The notes beneath the pieces were generated by a model that searched no databases, was not told the DNA's origin, and worked only from the letters and a program-made list of their open reading frames with translations. The translations under genes were made by a program, and so were the position numbers. From SMWD01 sp964629475 (lineage in GTDB: Bacteria > Pseudomonadota > Gammaproteobacteria > Steroidobacterales > GCA-2729495), in the NCBI GenBank assembly GCA_964629475.1, contig CAZVQW010000017.1, forward strand, positions 1 to 62,219: 62,219 nt of DNA, read 5' to 3'. Below, piece after piece: positions 40,183 through 48,089 of the stretch (position 1 is the first letter of the stretch; every line of letters begins with the position of its first letter).

Positions 40183-40316
40183 TTTGGGCAAGATCATTTC
40201 ACCATGCAGATCGGTCGACCTGTAGCGGTGTTGCTTTAATCGGATTCGTACCATTCCGAACCGTTTGGCATCGTCGCCGGAATGCGTTTATTCCCATCTA
40301 CGCTAGGAGCAAGGCC

Positions 40317-40790
40317 ATGGCAATTCCTGCGACCATACGCGAGTACCTTGATCGTGCCGGTGCCGAGTACAGCATCGTCAAACACCCCTATTCGGAGTCC
40401 AGCATGCGAACCGCTGAAGCGGCCCATGTGACCGGTGAGGATATCGCGAAAGGTGTGCTGCTTAAGGATGATTCGGGCTACGTGCTGGCGGTCCTGCCAG
40501 CGACCCATCACGTCAAAGTGAGTGAAGTGCAGCGCCTGCTCGATCGGCCTGTGGAGCCGGCGCCCGAGACCGATCTCGCGGTTGTTTTTTCGGACTGTGC
40601 GCTCGGTGCAGTGCCCGCACTGGGCACCGCATACATGGTGGATACGATTGTTGATGATTCACTGCGGGGGCATCCGGAAATCTATTTCGAGGCAGGAGAT
40701 CACATAGAACTCATTCGGGTAACGGGCAGTGATTTCGAGTCCCTGCTGAATCAGTCACAGTTCCTGAGTTTCAGCGTGCACCGGCCCTAG
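40317..40790 (+). CDS. YbaK/ProX-type aminoacyl-tRNA deacylase
   Basis: A 157-residue YbaK/EbsC-fold protein: STVKHPYSES-type start (SIVKHPYSESSMRTAEAAHV), the catalytic-site lysine in KGVLLKDD, and the substrate loop DCALGAVPALGTAYM. The ALGAVPALG motif is typical of ProX/YeaK editing proteins that hydrolyse mischarged tRNAs such as Ala- or Cys-tRNA(Pro). It stands alone as a trans-acting proofreading enzyme. GGAG-type ribosome binding sequence (AGGAGCAAGGCC) precedes the ATG. Confidence 0.92.
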   Translation: MAIPATIREYLDRAGAEYSIVKHPYSESSMRTAEAAHVTGEDIAKGVLLKDDSGYVLAVLPATHHVKVSEVQRLLDRPVEPAPETDLAVVFSDCALGAVPALGTAYMVDTIVDDSLRGHPEIYFEAGDHIELIRVTGSDFESLLNQSQFLSFSVHRP

Positions 40791-40818
40791 TCCATGTTAC
40801 ACGGCAGGTTGTTGCCAA

Positions 40819-41646
40819 TTAGCGTGCAACGATCAGCGAACAGTTTACGCGGTCCAGCAGCTCGGTAACCAGTTGCTGGGTTTCAGCGGCATCCCTGGAG
40901 GGCAAGATCAATACCCTGGGATTCTCGATGCCAGCGGCCAGCACCAGTTCATCGGCCGTGTTGACATGCAGAAATCTGAATGTGTGGTTCGATGTGCTAC
41001 CCAATACCTCGGCGGCTCGGGCTTCCAGTTGCGGTTGTTCTTCCCGGGTAATGTCCGCAAGCCACACGGAAAGTTCCAGGCCTTCGGATGAGGCGATGGC
41101 TGCGGCTGTACGCAGGGCCGCCTCACTTTGCGGACTTCCGTCGAATAGCGCTGCAACGCGCTGTCCTGTCCGCCATTGTTCCTGAACAAACACTAACGTG
41201 GGCGGGCCACCAGTCAACAGCTCATTGAGACGTGTCCGAATGGTCAGGTGTGGTCCGAAGTGACGTCGGGAATGTGACAATACCAGCATGTCACAATCAC
41301 TTGAGGCCTTGAGCAACTCCGCGCCAAGCTCGCCTCGTGTCACACGAAACGAATGACTTGCCCCGAACTTTTTGGCAGCTGTCTTGAACAGGTTCTGCAT
41401 CCGGGCTCCGTGCGCCCGGAACTGACGCTCGATCTTCCGTTGGTCCATCTGCCTGGCAGCTGCTCCTTCAAAGGTAATTTCCCGGGTTACCGGCAGGCAT
41501 GATAATTCCAATAGGCTCATGTCCTCGATGAAAAGGCCGAGGATCTCGGCAGCTGCACCCAGACCTGTCAGCATATGCAGCGACTCCTCCTGTGGTGCGG
41601 TCGGGTCCAGCCAGATGACTACCCGGGAATGGCTGCTCTGATTCAT
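40819..41646 (-). CDS. Universal stress-like protein, tandem Usp
   Basis: A 275-residue protein with two Usp-like halves. The first has VVIWLDPTAPQEESLHMLTG and the motif LGLFIEDMSLLELS seen in stress-linked Usp proteins. The second has VAALFDGSPQSEAALRTAAA and ADELVLAAGIENPRVLILPS. The Usp ATP loop is not intact in the last half. It overlaps the upstream Lon-like gene by 4 nt (ATGA), so the two are translationally coupled and probably act in one stress-response pathway. Confidence 0.82.
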   Translation of the reverse strand: MNQSSHSRVVIWLDPTAPQEESLHMLTGLGAAAEILGLFIEDMSLLELSCLPVTREITFEGAAARQMDQRKIERQFRAHGARMQNLFKTAAKKFGASHSFRVTRGELGAELLKASSDCDMLVLSHSRRHFGPHLTIRTRLNELLTGGPPTLVFVQEQWRTGQRVAALFDGSPQSEAALRTAAAIASSEGLELSVWLADITREEQPQLEARAAEVLGSTSNHTFRFLHVNTADELVLAAGIENPRVLILPSRDAAETQQLVTELLDRVNCSLIVAR

Positions 41647-44096
41647 GTCGATTTTTTCGTGGCCGGTTCCGGTTTGCTGCCGGCTGCGAATTCCTTGCGC
41701 TGACCGGCCAGTTTCCGCAGTGCCTGATCGACCTGCTGATTGAAGCTGCCCTCCGGGAATTGGCCATCGGCATCACGTTCACCGGCGACAAGCCCGGTCA
41801 GCAGCGTGATGGCCTGGTCGACGTGGATCAATGGATACACTTTGAAGCGTTGTTCCGCGACTGCCTGTGCAACGTCTTTGCGTAGCATCAGGTGCTGAAC
41901 GTTATCCTGCGGGATCAGCACGCCGTGTTCGCTCGACAATCCCCGTGCACTGCAGACGTCGAAGAAGCCCTCGATTTTCTGATTGACGCCACCGATCGCC
42001 TGGGCTGCGCCTTTCTGGTCAACTGATCCGGTGACCGCCAGGGATTGTCGGACGGGGATACCTGCGATGGCCGACAGCAGGGCGACGAGTTCGGCGATCG
42101 AGGCACTGTCACCTTCAATTTGTCCGTAACTCTGCTCGAAAACGAGACTCGCCGAGAGCGACAGGGGTACGTCTGTCGTGTATCGCGAATCGAGATAAGA
42201 CGAAAGGATCAGCACGCCTTTGCTGTGAATCGCACCACCCAATTTGACTTCCCGCTCGATATCTACGACTTTGCCGACACCGAGACGTGCCGTTGCCGTG
42301 ATTCGTGATGGTTGACCGAATATGAAGTCACCCAACTGCAGGACTGACAGTCCATTGATCTGCCCAACTGCTTCGCCGTCCGTGCTGACATGAATGGTGT
42401 TGCGCTGGATGGCTTCCTGCAGTTCCGAACGAATCCGGTCATGACGGAACGTATGCTGCTCGATGGCTGCATCGATGTCGTCTGCTGCTACGATTTTGGC
42501 ATTCCGCGCGCCGGCACAGTAATCCGCTTCGCACATCAGGTCGGTCACCATGCGCATTCGGGCGGTTAATTTTTCGCTGTCGCCTGCTCGCCGACAGCTC
42601 TCATCGATGACTCGGGCGATCGCGGACGCATCGAATGATCGCAGTGATTTTTGGTTGGCTATTGAGGCCAGCATTCGGGCATAGAGTTGCACGTTATCCG
42701 GGGAACGCGGGATACGATCCTCGAAGTCGGCGGCAACTTTGAAGAATTGTGAGAAATCCGGGTCCAGCTGGCACAGCAGGTAGTACAGATAGCGATTGCC
42801 GATCAGCACGATCTTGACGTTCAGCGGCATCGCATCGGGCTCGAGGCCTTGTGTCGACACGAGGCTAAGCATTTGGCCGAGAGATTCGATGCGAATCTCG
42901 CCATCCTGAATCGCTCGCTTCAGACCATCCCATGCGTAAGGCTGGACGAGTATCTTCTCGGCATCCAGTACCAGGTAGCCGCCGCTGGCGCTGTGTAGCG
43001 CCCCGGGGCGGATCATCGTGAAGCTCGTGATTAACGCGCCGAATTGTGACGCGTGCTCCACGCGGCCAATCAGATTCTGATAGGTCGGGTGAGTCTCGTA
43101 AACCACCGGAGCGCCATCGGTGGATGAATTATCGACCAGCACGTTGACAGCGTATCGCTCGAAACGATCTGTCTGGTCAGATTGCATGCCGGGCAGCATG
43201 ATCTCACCGTGGCTTTCTCCGCCGCGGAAATCCTGAACATTATCGAGTACGTCCTGTTGTACGGCATCGAGATACTCGACCACGGTGGAGTGATCCTCGT
43301 ACTGTTCCCGCAAGTCCTTAATAAGAGAACCCACGGCGAACATCGTGACATTTTTGTCTAGTTCCCTGGCTCGTTGCCGGCGTTCTTTATGCAACTTGGG
43401 AATATTATCGAAGAACTTTGCCAGCTGTACAGAGATTCGCTCGATGGCCTTCTGTGTCTGCTCGCGCTCTTTCTCCGGCAGCTTCATGAAGTCCTCTTCC
43501 GCCAGTGGCTTGCCGTCCCGTATTGGTGCTATCGCAAAGCCATGCGGCGTGGGTATGAGACCCAGGCCTTCTTTTTCGGCCTCGGCTTCTACGGTCTCCT
43601 GAGCCTGCTTGCTCTGCTCATTGAATTCTTCCTCGATTTCAGCCAGTCGGTTCCGGTAGTTTTCGCTCTCGAAGGTGGCCGGAATCGATGACCGCAGATC
43701 GTCTATCAGTTGATCCATGTCCTGTTTGAGCTGAGCACCTCTGCCTGGTGGCAGGGCAATACCCTTTGGCTTATGTGGATCCGCAAAATTGTTGACGTAA
43801 CACCAGTCGATCGGCTGGGATTTGGTCGCGGATTCCTGTTGCAGGAAATGGGCTACAACCTCGTGGCGTTGGCTCCCGGGTGTACCCAGTACATAGATAT
43901 TGAAGCCGTCACCGTCCATCCGCGAGCCGAACTCGAGCGCTTTCAGTGCTCGGGATTGCCCCAGGATGCCGGCTATTGGCTCTACATCTGCCGTCGTTTT
44001 GAATCCGAGTTCTGCCGGATTGCATTTTTTTAGTACCTGTTCGACGGTCAGAGGTTCAGGTGCTTTGTGTACTGTATTATCTGTTCCAGTCATCAA
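41643..44096 (-). CDS. Lon-like serine protease (AAA_32/LonB-type family)
   Basis: An 817-residue AAA_32 plus Lon-C protein. The nucleotide-binding part has VLGTPGSQRHEVV in place of a canonical Walker A GxxGxGK(S/T), so ATP use is doubtful or altered. A coiled region (about 150-270) and EIRIESLGQMLSLVSTQGLE follow. The peptidase domain holds the catalytic Ser664 in EGDSASIAE and Lys707 in GGVNQKIEGF, 43 residues apart as in Lon. It is likely a cytoplasmic protease acting on unfolded or regulatory proteins. The Usp-like gene overlaps its end. Confidence 0.92.
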   Translation of the reverse strand: MMTGTDNTVHKAPEPLTVEQVLKKCNPAELGFKTTADVEPIAGILGQSRALKALEFGSRMDGDGFNIYVLGTPGSQRHEVVAHFLQQESATKSQPIDWCYVNNFADPHKPKGIALPPGRGAQLKQDMDQLIDDLRSSIPATFESENYRNRLAEIEEEFNEQSKQAQETVEAEAEKEGLGLIPTPHGFAIAPIRDGKPLAEEDFMKLPEKEREQTQKAIERISVQLAKFFDNIPKLHKERRQRARELDKNVTMFAVGSLIKDLREQYEDHSTVVEYLDAVQQDVLDNVQDFRGGESHGEIMLPGMQSDQTDRFERYAVNVLVDNSSTDGAPVVYETHPTYQNLIGRVEHASQFGALITSFTMIRPGALHSASGGYLVLDAEKILVQPYAWDGLKRAIQDGEIRIESLGQMLSLVSTQGLEPDAMPLNVKIVLIGNRYLYYLLCQLDPDFSQFFKVAADFEDRIPRSPDNVQLYARMLASIANQKSLRSFDASAIARVIDESCRRAGDSEKLTARMRMVTDLMCEADYCAGARNAKIVAADDIDAAIEQHTFRHDRIRSELQEAIQRNTIHVSTDGEAVGQINGLSVLQLGDFIFGQPSRITATARLGVGKVVDIEREVKLGGAIHSKGVLILSSYLDSRYTTDVPLSLSASLVFEQSYGQIEGDSASIAELVALLSAIAGIPVRQSLAVTGSVDQKGAAQAIGGVNQKIEGFFDVCSARGLSSEHGVLIPQDNVQHLMLRKDVAQAVAEQRFKVYPLIHVDQAITLLTGLVAGERDADGQFPEGSFNQQVDQALRKLAGQRKEFAAGSKPEPATKKST

Positions 44097-44116
44097 TCAT
44101 CGCTTTGTGTCGTCAG

Positions 44117-45358
44117 TCAGGTGTGCTTGGGTCCCAGCACGCTGACCGGATAATCTGCCTTGCGTAGTTCGGTGAGGATGTCGTCCAGATGTTGCCGGTC
44201 GCGAGTCTCCAGGATGATGTCTACATAGGTGTCTTTGGCCGGCAATATGTTGAAAATTCGATGGTGCTGAATGTCGATAAAATTGCCGCCCAGGCGGGAA
44301 ACGATTTCCGAGATTCTCGCCAGTTGCCCCGGGATATCCGAGATGCTGATGCGTAGCTGGGAGATGCGTCCTTCGCGAGCCAGTTCCCGCATCAGGATTG
44401 TAGACAGCAGTCGTGGATCGATATTGCCGCCCGACAGGACGATACCGACCCGTTTACCTTTGAACCGGTCCGGGTTCGCCACAACGGCCGCAAACCCGGC
44501 GGCGCCGGCGCCTTCAACCAGGGATTTTTCGATATTCAGCAACAGGTTGACGGCGTGTTCCAGTGCGGCTTCGTCTACCAGCACAATATCGTCGACAGTG
44601 TGCTGGATAAGCGGCTGGATCAGCCGGCCGATTTCGGTTACCGCGATGCCTTCGGCCAGCGTATCGCCGCCGCAGGGCCGGTCACGGCCGTCCAGCGCCG
44701 ATTTGATGGCCGGATAGAGCCGGGCTTCGACGCCGATGATTTCAATGTCCGGTTGTAATGCCTTTGCCGCGACGGCCATACCGCTGATTAATCCGCCGCC
44801 GCCGATCGGTACGACCAGGCAATCGAGGTCCGGTACCTGTTCGATCATTTCCAGCGCGACCGTGCCCTGGCCGGCGATGATCAGCGGATCATCAAACGGG
44901 TGAACGAAGGTTGCGCCGCGATGGTCCACGAGCTCACGGGCGTATTCAGCCGCCTCTGCGAGATTGTCACCGTGCAGAATGACCTCGGCACCGTGCGATC
45001 GAGTGTTTTCCACTTTGACGAACGGCGTATTCATCGGCATGACGATAGTTACGGGTATGTTCAGCCGGTTGCCGTGATATGCGACGGCTTGGGCATGGTT
45101 GCCAGCTGACATCGCAATGACGCCGGCTTTTTTTTGTTCGCCGGTCAGGCTGACGAGCTTATTGATTGCGCCGCGTTCCTTGAACGATGACGTAAATTGA
45201 AGGTTCTCGAACTTCAGATACACATCGGCGCCGATGATCTTCGATAACGTCACCGACTTTGTGCAAGGCGTTCGCTCGATCTGGCCCTCAATCGTGCGTG
45301 CGGCGGCACGGATTTCCGCGATGCCGATTTGTTGGGAAGAATCTGTGGTTGTTGTCAT
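44117..45358 (-). CDS. ilvA: Threonine ammonia-lyase, ACT-containing
   Basis: A 413-residue PLP enzyme: Lys60 in FTSSFKERGAINKL, the substrate loop SAGNHAQAVAYHG, and the phosphate-binding GGGGLISGMA. A single C-terminal ACT domain (ISQLRISISDIPGQLARISE) fits the short form. It converts threonine to 2-oxobutyrate, the first committed step to isoleucine; a catabolic role (TdcB-like) is an alternative for this single-ACT length. ilvC is 9 kb away. It lies just upstream of the Lon-like gene in the minus direction. Confidence 0.93.
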   Translation of the reverse strand: MTTTTDSSQQIGIAEIRAAARTIEGQIERTPCTKSVTLSKIIGADVYLKFENLQFTSSFKERGAINKLVSLTGEQKKAGVIAMSAGNHAQAVAYHGNRLNIPVTIVMPMNTPFVKVENTRSHGAEVILHGDNLAEAAEYARELVDHRGATFVHPFDDPLIIAGQGTVALEMIEQVPDLDCLVVPIGGGGLISGMAVAAKALQPDIEIIGVEARLYPAIKSALDGRDRPCGGDTLAEGIAVTEIGRLIQPLIQHTVDDIVLVDEAALEHAVNLLLNIEKSLVEGAGAAGFAAVVANPDRFKGKRVGIVLSGGNIDPRLLSTILMRELAREGRISQLRISISDIPGQLARISEIVSRLGGNFIDIQHHRIFNILPAKDTYVDIILETRDRQHLDDILTELRKADYPVSVLGPKHT

Positions 45359-45362
45359 CGCA

Positions 45363-46022
45363 TCATTCTACCGTCAATTGGTTATCCGGATTGATTCCAC
45401 TTGGCGTCATGGCTGCCGGCTGCTCAGCAAAAGAAATCGTGCAATATCGATAAAACCGGATCGAGTCGGACCAGTAATCGTCGGGCAGACCGGCCTTGGT
45501 TATGAGCTGCGTTACAAACTGCTGCGGATCGGGGAGTTTTTCCCAGACCTTGGGCAGGAAGGTGGCGTTATGGCTGTTGTCTTTCAGAAGCAGGCCGTCC
45601 TCGTGAGGATGCAGTTTGGTCAGAAGCTCGTGGTGGGTTTTTATATCAATGAGTTCCGGCCGGGATAGCACGGAAATTTCGATCCGGGTTTGATCAATTT
45701 CTGTGGCCGATAACGGAGAGAAGCGACGGTCATGGAACGCGGCATTGAATGCATTGAATGTAACCGACTGTGCAAGACGGCGTGTTGCTTCGATGGTGCC
45801 GACGCATCCTCGTAATAGCCCGCGTTTCGTCAGGGTAATGAAGGTGCCGTGCAGTTCCAGCAATTCACCGGAGAGCGGCAAGTGATCGATGTTCAGGGGA
45901 CGCTGGTTGGTCAGTCCGTGCCGAATCGACTCCCGCGCAATCGACAGAAGCCGTGTTTTCTCTTCGGGCGTCAGGTCAATGCAGTATGAAGGTGCCATAT
46001 CCCACCACTTTGTTTTTGTCAC
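45363..46022 (-). CDS. AmmeMemoRadiSam protein A (AMMECR1 domain)
   Basis: A 219-residue AMMECR1 protein: LHGTFITLTKRGLLRGCVGT and ETRIEISVLS-type strands (QTRIEISVLSRPELI), with HHELLTKLHPHEDGLLLKD and FLPKVWEKLPDP. A shorter start at 45998 (MAPSYCIDLTPEEK) is possible. It overlaps the MEMO-family gene by 47 nt (25 bp with the later start), a tight bacterial operon. The gene belongs with the MEMO and radical SAM genes next to it to the AmmeMemoRadiSam cluster, whose function is still unknown. Confidence 0.92.
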   Translation of the reverse strand: MTKTKWWDMAPSYCIDLTPEEKTRLLSIARESIRHGLTNQRPLNIDHLPLSGELLELHGTFITLTKRGLLRGCVGTIEATRRLAQSVTFNAFNAAFHDRRFSPLSATEIDQTRIEISVLSRPELIDIKTHHELLTKLHPHEDGLLLKDNSHNATFLPKVWEKLPDPQQFVTQLITKAGLPDDYWSDSIRFYRYCTISFAEQPAAMTPSGINPDNQLTVE

Positions 46023-46758
46023 CGGCAGTATCGCCGGAATTGCGCAGGTCCACGGCTTCGACCTGGAGTTGTTTGCCGTGTTGCGAATGCATCAGGCCAT
46101 TGATGGCACAGGCACCGCAGGCCTGGTCACCGGTCAGCGTTGTCGCCCCGGTAAGAATCTGCCTGCTGGTGTTCGCATCGATCTGCTTCGCCTGCGGGTA
46201 GGGAAGATAATGAGACAGATCGGAGCTGACGACAATCAATGTTTCCGGGCCGCCCCAAACGGCATCGATCACGCCGGCTACGAGGGCCGGTTCGCAATGG
46301 CCGACGATGATCGGCACCAGCGTGAATTTTTCGAGCACGGTTTGCAGAAATGGAAGTTGTACTTCCAGACTGTGTTCATCCTGATGAGCGGCGTCGGAAA
46401 CGCACACGCCCGGCAGCCCGGCAATTTCCTGCAGCGTGGCTTGATCTGTCGGCACGGTGCCCAGCGGCGTCGCAAATCCATCCGTGGCCGGGACCGCCAT
46501 GCCTTCCAGGTAAACACGATGTGCAGGTCCCAATAGTACGACCCGGTGGAAGTCTTGCCGTGCCGGGGTCAGTAACCGGTAAGCGGTGGCAGCCACGGAC
46601 GCGGAATAGATATAACCGGCATGCGGGACGATGATGGCTTTCGGTGCCGGTCCCGACTTTGCTTCGGTATGTTGCAGCAGCGAACCGACTTCCTGCCGGA
46701 GTTGATCGGCTCCGGCCGGATAGAACATTCCGGCCACTGCGGGCTCGCGTATCGTCAT
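45976..46758 (-). CDS. AmmeMemoRadiSam protein B (MEMO family)
   Basis: A 260-residue MEMO1-like protein: REPAVAGMFYPAGADQLRQE at the start, IIVPHAGYIYSASVAATAYR, and VVLLGPAHRVYLEGMAVPAT. The metal ligands expected in MEMO-type dioxygenase-like enzymes are seen in HAGY, DEHSLEVQLP and VGHCEPAL. SSDLSHYLPY follows. It may be a metal-dependent oxidase or ligase. It is divergent from the radical SAM gene with an 88-nt gap. Confidence 0.93.
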   Translation of the reverse strand: MTIREPAVAGMFYPAGADQLRQEVGSLLQHTEAKSGPAPKAIIVPHAGYIYSASVAATAYRLLTPARQDFHRVVLLGPAHRVYLEGMAVPATDGFATPLGTVPTDQATLQEIAGLPGVCVSDAAHQDEHSLEVQLPFLQTVLEKFTLVPIIVGHCEPALVAGVIDAVWGGPETLIVVSSDLSHYLPYPQAKQIDANTSRQILTGATTLTGDQACGACAINGLMHSQHGKQLQVEAVDLRNSGDTAGDKNKVVGYGTFILH

Positions 46759-46846
46759 GAAATCACCTTGCAGGGCAGCATTCCCCGCTATTCATATTGC
46801 TGGTCCATTACTTGATATATGTGGCCTCAAACCCCATTCAACAAGT

Positions 46847-47941
46847 ATGGAAGAAACGGTTGTCCAGACAAAGTACTGGCACCGGCTGGATGACGGCCGA
46901 TTGCAGTGCGATCTGTGTCCGCGCCACTGTCGCCTGCGCGATGGGCAGCGTGGCTTGTGCTATGTGCGCCAGCGACTCGACGACGAGATCAGGCTCGTCA
47001 GTTACGGCCGGTCCAGCGGTTTTTGTGTCGATCCGATCGAGAAAAAGCCGTTAAATCATTTCTATCCCGGCAGTGCCGTCCTGTCTTTCGGCACGGCCGG
47101 TTGCAACCTGGCCTGCAAGTTCTGTCAGAACTGGGACATGAGCAAGTCCCGCGAGATGGATACGCTGGCCGATCAGGCTATGCCGGAGCGTCTCGCCGAG
47201 GTCGCGACGGAACTGTCCTGCAAGAGCATTGCGTTTACCTATAACGACCCGATAATTTTTCTTGAATACGCGGTCGATGTGGCCGCGGCATGTCGTGCCA
47301 GCGGAGTGAAATCGGTTGCCGTGACCGCCGGCTACGTGGACCCGGAACCGCGTGCGGAGTTTTTCAATGCGATGGATGCGGCGAACGTCGATCTGAAGGC
47401 ATTTACCGATCGTTTTTATCACAAGATTTGCGGCGGGCATCTCGCGCCGGTACTGGAAACGTTGCAGTACATTCACGAGGAAACGGATGCGTGGTTGGAG
47501 CTGACGACATTATTGATCCCTGGCGAAAATGATTCCGACCGCGAACTCGACGAGATGACCGGCTGGGTCGTCGAGCATCTCGGGCCGGACGTGCCGATGC
47601 ATTTCTCTGCCTTTCATCCCGACTGGAAAGTAAGGGATATCGAGCATACCCCCGCCGGCACGTTAACTCGTGCACGCAACATCGCGATCTCGAACGGTGT
47701 CCGTTATGCGTATACGGGCAACGTCTCCGACCCGGCCGGTTCGAGCACTTTTTGTCACGCCTGCGGCGATATGCTGATCGAGCGTGACTGGTATCGACTG
47801 GGTCGGTGGGGGCTGGACGCGCACGGGTGTTGTGCTGCATGCGGGACCCGGCTACCGGGTCATTTCGATAGCGCGCCCGGAACATTTGGCGCGAGGCGTA
47901 TGCCGGTTCGCCTCAGGAGTCAGGCGAAAAAAAAGATGTAG
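46847..47941 (+). CDS. AmmeMemoRadiSam radical SAM enzyme
   Basis: A 364-residue radical SAM enzyme from the ATG at 46847. The 4Fe-4S site is GCNLACKFCQNW (Cys86, Cys90, Cys93). An N-terminal Cys motif (CDLCPRHC, Cys21-24-28, and Cys38) and a C-terminal Cys motif (CHACGD and CCAACG) could bind further clusters or zinc. It resembles pyruvate-formate-lyase-activating-like glycyl radical activases. It is divergent from the MEMO gene; the trio is complete. Substrate unknown. Confidence 0.93.
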   Translation: MEETVVQTKYWHRLDDGRLQCDLCPRHCRLRDGQRGLCYVRQRLDDEIRLVSYGRSSGFCVDPIEKKPLNHFYPGSAVLSFGTAGCNLACKFCQNWDMSKSREMDTLADQAMPERLAEVATELSCKSIAFTYNDPIIFLEYAVDVAAACRASGVKSVAVTAGYVDPEPRAEFFNAMDAANVDLKAFTDRFYHKICGGHLAPVLETLQYIHEETDAWLELTTLLIPGENDSDRELDEMTGWVVEHLGPDVPMHFSAFHPDWKVRDIEHTPAGTLTRARNIAISNGVRYAYTGNVSDPAGSSTFCHACGDMLIERDWYRLGRWGLDAHGCCAACGTRLPGHFDSAPGTFGARRMPVRLRSQAKKKM

Positions 47942-48089
47942 AGGTTTGATTGTTACCCGTTGGGTGTCGAAATAAAAACAGGCTTCCAACACATTAATAT
48001 ATGATATTTCCGTGTTCCCGGTACAGGTTGGCCGGTTTGTTACACTGGGCAGCCCACAAGAACTTCCGAACCCGATTTCGCCCTCATTC

